This document shows, piece after piece, positions 22,418 to 64,000 of a stretch of DNA of 64,000 nt (positions within the stretch are counted from its first letter, which is position 1; the number at the start of each line of letters is the position of its first letter). The translations under genes were made by a program, and so were the position numbers. Origin of the DNA: Escarpia spicata (Eukaryota; Annelida; Polychaeta; Sabellida; Siboglinidae); the NCBI GenBank assembly GCA_963995525.1, contig OZ023209.1:14107068-14171067 (forward strand), in the 5' to 3' direction. Under the pieces are notes generated by a model that did not search any database, was not told the origin of the DNA, and worked only from the letters and a program-made list of their open reading frames with translations.

Positions 22418-22983
22418 ACCGTTTTAATGTTCTAGGTAATGAATAGTTTAAGTGGTACTTTTGTATCACTCGGTGTTGATACTGAATAACATGTTGGGGA
22501 TATTATAAATATTCAGTTATTTGTAACACTCTGTGACTCCGGTGCGGTGAATGCAGATGCCTTTCTTCACAACTGTCTGTTCTGAGAAGGTTCTAAGCAG
22601 ACAGATGAGAGAGGTGTTAGATTTTCAACACAATGTCTTCGTTTCAGTGGAAACTTTCAGTGTTTAACATTCAATAAATGTGTAAATGAATGCATGTTTT
22701 ACGCGTTGTTTTCTGAGCGTTACTGTATGCTGTGGCAAAATTAGACGATCAACTTACAATAAACAGTGACATGTTACCCTTACTGTGTGCTTTGTTTGTC
22801 GTAGTTATCATGCGTGGTTTGCACATTTGGCACGCCATGACCGCCTAAAAGAACTTAAACGAAAAGTGACGGCGAATATAACAGATACATGTGATTCTCA
22901 AATTGGACCACACATTCTGTCCCTGCTGTACATAAGTCGTTATATCCGTATAATAATAGTACTTATATGATAATAACACAGAC
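22418..22983. other. Intergenic, no recognised feature
   Basis: No repeat or coding signal recognised. Confidence 0.45.
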
Positions 22984-23895
22984 TCTCTCTAGCGTATTCT
23001 CCGGCATTATGGAATCCCTCCGAAGATTGTGAGCGTAATCAAACTGCTCTATGGCAACTATAGATCCAAGGTCATCTGCAGCCAATATCTGACAGAAGAT
23101 TTTGAAATCAAAACCGGAGTGAAATAACGATGCATACTACCCCCCTCCTCTTCTGCCTTGGGGTCGACTGGGTCATGAAAGAAATAACACTAGCATAGAA
23201 AAGTGGCATCAAGTGGACCTTCACAGATACACTAGGTGATCTAGACTGTACAGATGCCATATCTCTCTTGTCGCACGGAGACATCCAAAGAAAAAATGAG
23301 GAACTTTCAAGAAATTCTGGAAAAATTGGGCTATAAAGATCACCACCAACCAAACAAAGGCGCTGCGAAACGACGGCCTAACAGCAGACCCAATCACAAT
23401 TGGAGGAAGAAATATTGAAGAAGTGACCGAGGTCACCTATTTTGGGGCTAAGGTGACAACAGTTGGAAACTCGGAAACTGAGGTCAAGGCAAGGATCAGC
23501 AAGGCAAGAGGGGCATTTGCGGCCCTTAAGAAACAAGTGTCTCAGGGGGATTCTACGAATCTACTGGCCAAATAAAATCTAACACGAACGTCCATGAAAG
23601 GACAGGCATACAGCCCATCTTTCTTGAGGTTAAACGCCACGGATGGAAATGGATGGAACACGTCTGCAGAATGCCGTTGACATCCATTCCAATAGTGGTC
23701 ATGCGCTTAACCTCTGGCGACAAGAGAGCGAGGGGAGACCCAAGGAAACATGGAGGAGATCAGTGGAGCGGGAGATGAAGGCAGTCGGGTAGAGTTGGGG
23801 CCAAATAACGAACTGGCAGCGGACAGGCAACCTTGGCATTCGTTGGTGTCGTTCTTATGTGTGAACCCACACAAAGAGGATTAAGTAAGTAAGCA
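22984..23895 (+). mobile_element. LINE fragment 1 (RT and C-terminal region), decayed
   Basis: Frame pieces read ILRHYGIPPKIVSVIKLLYG, CSQYLTEDFEIKTGVK, FCLGVDWVMKEI, LLSHGDIQ, then PITIGGRNIEEVTEVTYFGA and RISKARGAFAALKK. The C-terminal part reads WMEHVCRMPLTSIP and later ARGDPRKHGG. These are the RT palm/thumb and the post-RT motif of an endonuclease-RT type non-LTR element. Several frameshifts and stops; it ends with a short (taag)n tail. Confidence 0.9.
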
Positions 23896-24357
23896 CACAT
23901 CAGTCGGAGTCTGTCAAGGATGCCTCTTGTCACCTACATTATTCAATATTTTCCTTGAACGAATAATGGCACGTGCCCTGGAAGATCACACTGGCACAGT
24001 CAACATTGGAGGACGCATCATCACCAACCTGCGGTTCACTGATGACATCGACGGGTTGGCTGGAAGTGAAGAGGAACTTGCTAACCTTGTGAACCGACTG
24101 GACGAAACATCAGCCAGATATGGAATGGAAATTAGCACAGAAAAAAACCAAGCTAATGACAAACAGCAAACATGCAGTGAGGTCCCGAATAACTGTCAAT
24201 GGACACGAACTGGGAACAGTTAGTTAATTCAAGTACCTCGGAGCTATCATCAATGACGTGGGTACCAGGAACGAAATCCTTGCAAGATCTGCGCCAACAT
24301 TAGCTGCAATGGCGACATTTTACGTTACGGGAGCAGTAAGTAAGTAAGTAAGTAAGT
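23896..24357 (+). mobile_element. LINE fragment 2 (RT palm), decayed, with (TAAG)n tail
   Basis: A frame from about 23910 reads VCQGCLLSPTLFNIFLERIM, VNIGGRIITNLRFTDDIDGL and ETSARYGMEISTEKN, then YLGAIINDVGTRNEILA after a shift. The catalytic Y/FADD motif is FTDD, an inactivating change. The fragment ends in gtaagtaagtaagtaagtaa at 24338. Confidence 0.9.
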
Positions 24358-24859
24358 ATAATTGTGTGGCAGCCTGTTGGTGAGACAGAAAGTGATTTTA
24401 TGATAACAACAAGACTCAGTTAAACTATAATTTATTATATGGTATAAAATTTGCATGAAATGTCATTCCAATAAGTTGCTATACCGAAATAAGCCATATT
24501 CAAGAAGTACAGTGCAGGCCATAAGTGCATCTAAACTGATCTGCAACTAGATAGCCCATCTACAGCAAACATGTCCATGCGCACAAGTTACTGCATACAA
24601 TAAAATGTATCACTGACAAGTACAAATTACGCGCATTATTAATATTCATGGCATTCACTTTGGTGCCCGCTGTGACTGTTTCCTCATATAGGACAGATGG
24701 CTGTGGCCAGTGGTTGTATCTGTAGTAAACATGTCCCTTTCCTTTAATTTTGTTACCGACAAGATACGAAACTGGTGGAAATATGAAAAACAAATATTCC
24801 CCATATGTATATATACATTTAAAATATATATTCTCCATATATTTATACATTTAAGAAAG
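24358..24859. other. Intergenic, no recognised feature
   Basis: AT-rich DNA between LINE fragments. It contains a short atatgtatatatac / tttaaaatatatattc region. No gene seen. Confidence 0.45.
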
Positions 24860-26830
24860 CCAGAAGAAAACAGGCCCTAGGCCGTGACAGACTGATTACA
24901 CTTCTAGATAGACAGGGTAGAGAAATACAAGACCAATATATAATCATAGAACGAATAGAGGAATTCTACACCGAAAGTGGACAAAAAGCGGTACCAAAGA
25001 GAAGATGGAAGCAGCGCTGTGAGAGATGAAGAATCAGGCAATGACCATGTAAACATTGAAACGTTAAAAGCTGAATAAGATACCATCTCGAAGGCACTAG
25101 CTAAGCTATATACTATATGCTTATCAGAAAGGCGAAAACCCACCGCATGGAAGAACGCAAAGCTGATGATAATCATCAAGAAGGAAAATAAGAAAGACTT
25201 GAAGAACTACAGACCAAAATGTTTGTTATCAAACATCTACAAATTACTCATAAAAATACTAACGAATAGGCTAGAAAATATACTAATCGAAAACCAACCA
25301 CGAGAGCAGGCAGGATTCACAAGCAAATACTCAACGACAGACCACATCCACGTCGTAAACCAACTGAAGGAGAGAGTGCCGAGAATATAATATCCCTCTC
25401 TGCATCGCGTTCTTCGACTACGAGAACGATTTCAACTTGGTGCAAACTCAAGCAGTAGTGACCTCGGTTCAAGAACAGGTGATAGAAGACGAACACATCG
25501 AACTCCTGAAAGACGTCTACACCAACAGCTCGGTGATAGTCCACCTTTACAAAGAAAGCAACAAGATCAGCATCCAGAGAGAAGGACACGTGACACCATA
25601 TCGTCCAAGCTATTTACAGCAACACTCGAAAACATATTCCGAAGACTGACCTGGGAAACCACAAGCTTGAGGAAAGACGGAGACTATCTAAGTCATCTTC
25701 GCTTCGCCAACGACATACTCATATGCGCTAGCTACTATACCAAAGAACTACACAAAGTCTGCAGGAGCCGGCTGGTGAAAGTGAAAAACAAGGTCCAAAG
25801 ATTAACATTACGAAGACAACAGTTATGCTACAAAACGACTCACCAATATATACATCAACACCGCGCCGATAAAGAACGTTGAAAGCTGCGTCTACCTGGG
25901 ACAGCGATGCAGCATCAAAGACAAAAACCAAGACAAGCAGATTCAAAGAAGAATCACGGCCGGTTAGACAGCATTCACCAAGCACCACGACATCTCTGGG
26001 TAAGACCACGTTAAGGATTCGTCCGCCATTACGCAGTGAAAACGTGGCCTTAAAATAGCGTTTTGGTGCGATGTGTGGATTTGTTTCGAGCACCTTTACA
26101 TGGGACGTGTTGGTACAGTGAATAATGAGTGTACTACTGCATTATATCTCTCACGAGGTAGTAATAAATACGCGCTAGTCGCTTGCGTATTCGCACAATG
26201 GCTAGTTTGCAGAAAGCACCAATATTTCTAAATCCGTCACCAGATTGGGGCGAAATTGAGGGTATCAGGTTTGGGTTGATTTTTCTGAAAAATGAGGTAA
26301 GAGAATTTCACGAAATTTCCACAGCACTTGTGGCAAAGGAGGATAAATATGCTGTGACATTTTCAAGAAGATTGTTAAACAAATTTTGCATGAAATGAAG
26401 GAAACTTTATAATGATACAGCGCGGAATCATGGACATTCACCAACCAGGCAAATAGCAAGCTAGCAGCCACACAAACAAAAATGGAAAGAAGTATGTTAA
26501 ATATCACATATCGGGAGAGAAAGACAAATATATGGGTATGAGAGAAGGCACAGGCCATAGGCACGATACAACAAATCAGAAGACAAAAGTGAAAATGGCA
26601 GTGCACATCAGTAGATCACGTTCCAACCGATGTCACCACCTGTGCATCTAAGAAAGGGAAACGATGTAAATGAAGACCGATGAGGCGGTATAGAGACGAA
26701 CTAAATGAGTTCTGGAAGGGCACCATCTGGTAGAGGATAGTGCAAGACAGGCATAACTGGACACGGCATGCTGTGGCCTTTGCCCAACCACGGGACATTA
26801 CGGCTGCACCATGATGATGACGATGATGAA
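24860..26830 (+). mobile_element. LINE fragment 3, longest, decayed, with internal insertion
   Basis: Frame pieces in order: KKENKKDLKNYRPKCLLSNI, YKLLIKILTNRLENILIENQ, EQAGFTSKYSTTDHIHVVNQ, VQTQAVVTSVQEQVIEDEHI, VHLYKESNKISIQREG, YLSHLRFANDILICA and TKMERSMLNITYRERKTNIW. They end as QPRDITAAP followed by a (gatgat)-type tail. This is the RT and C-terminal half of an RTE/BovB-like endonuclease-RT protein. FAND replaces the expected FADD. The order is interrupted at about 26003-26400 by unrelated DNA. Many stops; inactive. Confidence 0.9.
26003..26400 (+). mobile_element. Unidentified insertion in LINE fragment 3
   Basis: The LINE frame stops making sense after ...TKHHDISG at about 26000 and resumes near 26405. 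The inserted 0.4 kb contains a 66-codon frame from an ATG at 26198 (starts MASLQKAPIFLNPSPDWGE, ends NKFCMK). I do not recognise this sequence. TTAA occurs near its left edge (26013). Confidence 0.4.
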
Positions 26831-27049
26831 ACAGACTTGCTGATGGTTACACAATAACTGCACTATCGCAAGAGACAAGCAAGGAAACACCAGATAAGAA
26901 GCAGGGGTGGAGCATTTTGAAGAAGTGTGAAAGAGAGAAGACCGTACACATCTGCCACACACTCCTTCAGCGCCCGAAGATCTGAATATCAACGTAGAGC
27001 TACCCATCATGGAATAAATAGTTCCTGCTAAAAATTAATTTAAGAACAG

Positions 27050-28310
27050 GAAGGCACAAGGCCAAAAACGGTGACCTCACTCACTGTAACAGTTGTATCT
27101 ATTCGGCAAGATCACTAACATACCGACTGTCAACAGAAATAGATAAGACGTAGAAAAAAACAAAGCCGGGTTCCGAAAACGGACGAGGATGTAGAGACCA
27201 CAGTTTCACTCAAATCAACATAATTATTAAACGATGCACAGTGTGGTGGAAAATGCTGTTTATAAACTTAATAGACCTTGAAAAAGCCTTCGATGGCAAC
27301 CATAGAGCCTACCCAAGGAGTATGTGAAGAATGCGTGAGAATCCCGTTGCATGTCGACCTCATAAAATGTGTTAATGGAAATGCGCATGCATCATCTGGC
27401 AATTAGATATTGCATTCAATGTACAGTTAGGAGTCAGGCAAGGATGTGTGGTGTCGGCACGTCATAGTCTGGAATAAGAAGAGAACAACAGAAGAACCAA
27501 CAAGACAAATTGTTTTTGCAATATTGTCTTCTCTTGAGGATGTCGACTTCGCTGCTGAAGTAGCCCTCCTGTCTGATATGCGACATGACATGCAAGAACA
27601 GACAACAAACTCAAGGACGTCAGCCAAACAATAAGTCTGAAGATAAACAAAACCAAAAGGTGATGGGCTGAACCACAGAAACCGGATAAAAGTATATCGC
27701 ATCGCAATTATAACGAATTGTAAATCACATACACCGTCACCTACCTAGGAAGTTAGTATGCAAAGATGGACGGGCCAATGTTGGCATTAAGCATCGCACG
27801 AACAAGGCCTAAATAGCTTTTTTAAGAATAAAACCTATATGGAGACCCGTTATAATATTAAACTCTGGAAGAACGAGGCTGAGTCTATACCAAAGTTGTG
27901 TGTTGTCCACACTACTCGGTGGCTCAGAATGCTGGCGTAGGGCGAAACCATGTCTGAGACAATTTTCACCCTTCCACACAAAATGTCTTTGAAGCGAATA
28001 GTCTGGCCACCAGATATATCCAATAAAGAACTACTAAAATAACCATATAAAGAAACACAGATCACATACTCGCCAAAAGAAGACAGATGTGGATCGACCA
28101 TGTTTTAAAAGAGGGATGGATATATAGCCTAAACAGCCTCGAGGTGAATGCCAGAAGGTAAGGAAAAAATAAGTTGGAGACGAACTGTGGAGGGGGGGAG
28201 ACTAATATTCACCTAAGTTGAGGCCTGGCAGTAAAGCAAGCTGCAGACGGAAGGAAGAATATACGTCTCGTTGTTGACTTATGTGCAAGTAGGCAGTAAG
28301 AGGATTAAGT
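27050..28310 (+). mobile_element. LINE fragment 4, heavily decayed
   Basis: Short frame pieces match an endonuclease-RT element: IDLEKAFDGN-like (27268), RTTEEPTRQIVFAILSSLED with VDFAAEVALLSDMRHDMQEQ (27482-27600), and a C-terminal region with QMWIDHVLKEGW. It has at least a dozen stops and shifts. It ends near a taagtaataag tail at 28304. Confidence 0.8.
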
Positions 28311-28436
28311 AATAAGTTTTGTTTTGTCCTTTGTCATCCCTTTTGTGTTGTTGCGTAACGACGAGATAACAAATGTGTGTGTCTGTGCGTTTCTGCTTGC
28401 GTGCGTGCGTGCCTGCGTGTGTGTGTTGTGGAGTGT

Positions 28437-28541
<105 letters not shown>

Positions 28542-28610
28542 GACACACACATACACACTAAACATACACTTCACTTATTAGACACAACTGTATGTTTTCT
28601 TGGTTATCAG

Positions 28611-28722
28611 TCACGTGGGGTCATGTGGAGCCTGTTTCCATGGCGACTGTGACGCAGGATTCTGTCGGTGTCACAACGCCTGGGACGGGGATGATTGTTC
28701 ACACAAAGCGATATGCGAAAAC
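28611..28722 (+). CDS. Candidate exon encoding an EGF-like module
   Basis: A good acceptor (ttggttatcag) precedes 28611 and a donor (AAC|gttagt) follows 28722. The 112-base exon enters with the third base of a codon and leaves in phase 0. It is open throughout: HVGSCGACFHGDCDAGFCRC then HNAWDGDDCSHKAICEN. The spacing C-x2-C-x4-C-x4-C-x1-C-x8-C resembles EGF-like modules (CxC followed by W-x-G-x-x-C). No partner exon can be placed because an assembly gap begins 78 bases later. It could be a piece of an undetected extracellular-protein gene or a relic. Confidence 0.6.
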
Positions 28723-28800
28723 GTTAGTTAAGAAATACATTAATTTCAACGATACTACTACAGTGATGTAAATCTTAAATTCTGCCGTCAGATACATAAC

Positions 28801-29000
28801 NNNNNNNNNNNNNNNNNNNNNNNNNNNNNNNNNNNNNNNNNNNNNNNNNNNNNNNNNNNNNNNNNNNNNNNNNNNNNNNNNNNNNNNNNNNNNNNNNNNN
28901 NNNNNNNNNNNNNNNNNNNNNNNNNNNNNNNNNNNNNNNNNNNNNNNNNNNNNNNNNNNNNNNNNNNNNNNNNNNNNNNNNNNNNNNNNNNNNNNNNNNN
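28801..29000. other. Assembly gap (200 N)
   Basis: Exactly 200 N, a conventional placeholder size, so the real length is unknown. It lies at the left edge of the 34-bp minisatellite, which probably prevented assembly. Confidence 0.99.
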
Positions 29001-31175
29001 TCCCTTGCACTGTCCACACAGTTACTCACCCTGTCCCTTCCACTGTCATACACAGTTACTCATCCTGTCCCTTCCACTGTCATACATAGTTACTCACCCT
29101 GTCCCTTCCACTGTCATACACAGTTACTCATCCTGTCCCTTCCACTGTCATACATAGTTACTCACCCTGTCCCTTCCACTGTCATTCACAGTTACTCACC
29201 CTGTGCCTTTCACTGTCACACACTGTTACTCATCCTGTCCCTTCCACTGTCATTCACAGTTACTCACCCTGTCCCTTTTACTGTCACACACTGTTACTCA
29301 TCCTGTCCCTTGCACTGTCACACACAGTTACTCACCCTGTCCATTGCACTGTCACACACAGTCACTCACCCTGTCCATTGCACTGTCACACACAGTCACT
29401 CACCCTGTCCATTGCACTGTCACACACAGTTACTCACCCTGTCCATTGCACTGTCACATACAGTTACTCACCCTGTCCATTGCACTGTCACACACAGTTA
29501 CTCACCTTGTCCATTGCACTGTCACACACAGTTACTCACCCTGTCCATTGCACTGTCACACACAGTTACTCACCTTGTCCATTGCACTGTCACACACAGT
29601 TACTCACCCTGTCCATTGCACTGTCACACACAGTCACTCACCCTGTCCATTGCACTGTCACACACAGTCACTCACCCTGTCCATTGCACTGTCACACACA
29701 GTCACTCACCCTGTCCATTGCACTGTCACACACAGTCACTCACCCTGTCCATTGCACTGTCACACACAGTCACTCACCCTGTCCATTGCACTGTCACACA
29801 CAGTCACTCACCCTGTCCATTGCACTGTCACACACAGTCACTCACCCTGTCCATTGCACTGTCACACAAAGTTACTCACCCTGTCCATTGCACTGTCACA
29901 CAAAGTTACTCACCCTGTCCATTGCACTGTCACACACAGTCACTCACCCTGTCCATTGCATTGTCACACACAGTCACTCACCCTGTCCATTGCACTGTCA
30001 CACACAGTCACTCACCCTGTCCATTGTACTGTCACACACAGTTACTCACCCTGTCCATTGCACTGTCACACACAGTTACTCACCCTGTCCATTGCACTGT
30101 CACACACAGTTACTCACCCTGTCCATTGCACTGTCACACACAGTCACTCACCCTGTCCATTGTACTGTCACACACAGTTACTCACCCTGTCCATTGCACT
30201 GTCACACACAGTTACTCACCCTGTCCATTGCACTGTCACACACAGTCACTCACCCTGTCCATTGCACTGTCACACACAGTCACTCACCCTGCCCATTGTA
30301 CTGTCACACACAGTTACTCACCCTGTCCATTGCACTGTCACACACAGTTACTCACCCTGTCCATTGCACTGTCACACACAGTCACTCACCCTGTCCATTG
30401 TACTGTCACACACAGTTACTCACCCTGTCCATTGTACTGTCACACACAGTTACTCACCCTGTCCATTGCACTGTCACACACAGTTACTCACCCTGTCCAT
30501 TGCACTGTCACACACAGTCACTCACCCTGTCCATTGCACTGTCACACACAGTCACTCACCCTGTCCATTGCACTGTCACACACAGTTACTCACCCTGTCC
30601 ATTGCACTGTCACACACAGTTACTCACCCTGTCCATTGCACTGTCACACACAGTTACTCACCCTGTCCATTGCACTGTCACACACAGTCACTCACCCTGT
30701 CCATTGTACTGTCACACACAGTTACTCACCCTGTCCATTGCACTGTCACACACAGTTACTCACCCTGTCCATTGCACTGTCACACACAGTTACTCACCCT
30801 GTCCATTGCACTGTCACACACAGTTACTCACCCTGTCCATTGCACTGTCACACACAGTCACTCACCCTGTCCATTGCACTGTCACACACAGTCACTCACC
30901 CTGTCCATTGTACTGTCACACACAGTTACTCACCCTGTCCATTGCACTGTCACACACAGTTACTCACCCTGTCCATTGCACTGTCACACACAGTCACTCA
31001 CCCTGTCCATTGTACTGTCACACACAGTTACTCACCCTGTCCATTGCACTGTCACACACAGTTACTCACCCTGTCCATTGCACTGTCACACACAGTCACT
31101 CACCCTGTCCATTGCACTGTCACACACAGTCACTCACCCTGTCCATTGCACTGTCACACACAGTCACTCACATTG
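29001..31175 (+). repeat. 34-bp minisatellite, about 64 units
   Basis: The unit is a 34-mer beginning ccctgtccattgcactgtca and ending in agttactca or agtcactca. Units in the first 330 bases are a divergent type with cttccactgtcat. The rest are almost identical and vary at a few fixed positions (T/C in agt[t/c]act, gcact/gtact). The 34-mer has no stop in any + frame, so all three frames are open for about 600-700 codons. No start context, splice signal or domain supports coding. Confidence 0.97.
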
Positions 31176-32018
31176 TCACATAGTCACAACATTTTACGTA
31201 GACAAAATGGCAACAAGAAACAACAGGAAGAAGAACGGCTCAATGCTGACCTGTTGCTACGCTTCTGACTGTGGACATCACGGCGACATAATATGACGTC
31301 ATGTAACACCCGAAATGCTTGCTCGACTAACGTCACTTCCGATTACGTCATCGCACTCAAGTCGCATAAAACTGTTGTATCGAAGTGAACGGAATAAAAC
31401 TTGCATATTCCACTGCGATTTGCCTAGGCTACCTCATGTATTACTATTACTTGTTCCAACCGTTGTTCTGCCGGAAAGTCAGCTTTGTCTTATGACAGTC
31501 ATTTCACCCAAACAAATAAAATAAATGCTAGATATTAACCTAGAAACGTCACAGCAACTATCCAATCTACGTGTGTCCGGCACTTGTGTAGAATCCAGGC
31601 CCACCTCGATTTTGCTTTTATAGTTACTGTATGTTTACCTACATTTTATAACTCGGTGTGTTAATTCCATCATTCCATATCATCTCAGGCACATTTAAGT
31701 TATAAGAATATTGCGTCATAGCAGACTTATGAGGCCCAAATAGCTTCGGTATTACGCCAGTCTGTGTCGCTGCAGCCGTGCGTTACAGCGCCGCGCGCTT
31801 GGGATGGCCGATTTAAACGGTTCATGTTGATGCAGAACGGACCGCTATTTAACCTCAAATGTGCATTAAGATTCTATATTTGTATAAAGTCAATATGACT
31901 GGGATACTGGTAATGCCGGCATTAATTCACTGAGGTGTCAGATTTAGGCAAAATATACTCATATCGAAGAAATATAGGCCCGGATTCTACACAAATGCTG
32001 GGTTTCCTATTCAGGACG
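31176..32018. other. Intergenic, no recognised feature
   Basis: No gene recognised. AATAAA-type signals occur at about 31510-31524, so an undetected + strand transcript could end here. Confidence 0.4.
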
Positions 32019-32349
32019 CGCTCTCACTCACTCACTCACTCACTCACTCACTCACTCACTCACTCACTCACTCACTCACTCACTCACTCACTCACTCACT
32101 CACTCACTCACTCACTCACTCACTCACTCACTCACTCACTCACTCACTCACTCACTCACTCACTCACTCACTCACTCACTCACTCACTCACTCACTCACT
32201 CACTCACTCACTCACTCACTCACTCACTCACTCACTCACTCACTCACTCACTCACTCACTCACTCACTCACTCACTCACTCACTCACTCACTCACTCACT
32301 CACTCACTCACTCACTCACTCACTCACTCACTCACTCACTCACTCACTC
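32019..32349. repeat. (CTCA)n tetranucleotide array
   Basis: About 80 uninterrupted units, followed by impure ctcattcactcacccaccca sequence to 32420. The Ser-Leu-Thr-His frame here is an artefact. Confidence 0.97.
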
Positions 32350-32420
32350 GCAACCACACACGCGCACACGCACTCACTCATTCACTCATTCACTCACCCA
32401 CCCACCCACCCACCCACACA

Positions 32421-63175
<30,755 letters not shown>

Positions 63176-64000
63176 GTGCGTTATTTATGGCCCTCCATTA
63201 CATAATGAGACGCTTCTCGCTTATGCTCATTGCGAACTACAAGACTAATCTCTCATGTATTAGTTGTGGGTTTTGATGTTTGTGACATACACCAAATTTG
63301 GCTTTAATTGCTGGCAATGTTTCAAACTACAGCCGATTATGTGAAACCCAGAATCAACAGTGAAATTGCAGCCTACAGATTGACCAAAGTGAAAAGCACA
63401 GCTGATAGAGTGAACATTGTGAAGTTGTTTTTCCCAAAACTGTTTTTCTCGAAAACATAATCTTGTTGAATACAAAATAGCATTGTATTGGCTCAATAGA
63501 GCAACAATCCACACACGACGAGTTGCGAATGTTGCTTAACAATATTTCCATTGACTACCCGGAACATACAAGGGAAGATTTTATTTGACAGTTGATAAAC
63601 TGTCAGGAAAATTAAATTATACAAATGATTACTATGTGAAACATCGATGCCCATCCATAGCCCATTCACGAGTTAGGCGGGTTTCAAGTGGTTTGTGATC
63701 TGTTTCAATGTTCTGTCTTACAATGAGGCATCTTTACCCAAAGTAAAAATGAATATATAGATGAATTGGCTGACAGAAAGAAACATATGTTGTACACACT
63801 CCGATAACGGATGTTATATAAATACTGGACAATGGAGCTCGTTAGTTGCTGGAAAAATGTATTTTGTTCTAATCTAGACACGTATATTTGTGTAAAGTGG
63901 TGCCATGTAGCGGAATAATTTGATAATGAACATATTTTGATACAAAATTTTGTTTCATAATATGTTATTGGCTGTGTTGATACGTTCATGTTTTTATCAC
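63176..64000. other. MTCL intron 11 (partial), no recognised feature
   Basis: Nothing recognised up to the window end. Confidence 0.5.

Noticed and set aside
29203..31296. 697-residue open frame and two similar ones in other frames
   Set aside because: A consequence of a stop-free 34-bp repeat; the same peptide cycle appears in all three frames and no start, splice or domain evidence supports translation.

Overview
This is animal (metazoan) nuclear DNA: spliced genes with GT/AG introns of up to about 8 kb, tRNA-derived SINEs, non-LTR retrotransposon ruins, Tc1/mariner and TTAA-flanked elements, and many long microsatellites. The style of the LINEs and SINEs suggests a marine invertebrate, possibly a lophotrochozoan such as a mollusc. 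That placement is an inference. No prokaryotic or viral gene organisation is present.

Two protein-coding genes are well supported, both on the + strand. The first (4772-19557) is the 3' two thirds of glutamate-cysteine ligase catalytic subunit (GCLC). Ten exons join in frame to 449 residues plus a stop, and a poly(A) signal lies at 19752. The 5' exons are outside the window. The second (34571-63175 and beyond) is the 5' part of a MTCL/SOGA-family coiled-coil protein. A 478-codon first exon is followed by ten more exons, about 1,344 residues so far. A small orphan exon coding for an EGF-like module (28611-28722) lies between them, beside a 200-N assembly gap. Nothing in the sequence suggests the two genes work together. 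GCLC makes gamma-glutamylcysteine for glutathione synthesis. MTCL/SOGA proteins of vertebrates crosslink microtubules.

Layout. 1-4771: GCLC intron with dispersed repeats, a LINE fragment on the minus strand and a TTAA-flanked foldback element. 4772-19557: GCLC exons, with introns holding a small TIR element carrying three CRE palindromes, a second copy of the first repeat family, a Tc1 transposase pseudogene, a near-identical 484-bp inverted repeat pair, and SINEs. 19758-22980: intergenic, with a SINE whose 5' head is tandemly amplified. 22984-28310: four successive decayed LINE fragments, all on +. 28439-31175: CA microsatellite, EGF-like exon, gap, and a 34-bp minisatellite of about 64 units. 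31180-34570: mostly unrecognised, with (CTCA)n and (GT)n arrays. 34571-64000: MTCL/SOGA gene, whose introns hold a SINE with its tail amplified into a 59-bp array, a 1.43-kb TA-flanked foldback, and many microsatellites.

The most interesting observations are the 484-bp inverted repeats bracketing two frame-neutral GCLC exons, the CRE-bearing intronic element, an M-RIP-like Cys/His motif at the start of the MTCL/SOGA protein, and two SINEs that seeded tandem arrays from opposite ends. I found no clearly new multi-gene system. Exon calls rest on reading frames, splice consensus and remembered family sequence. No alignment or transcript data were available.
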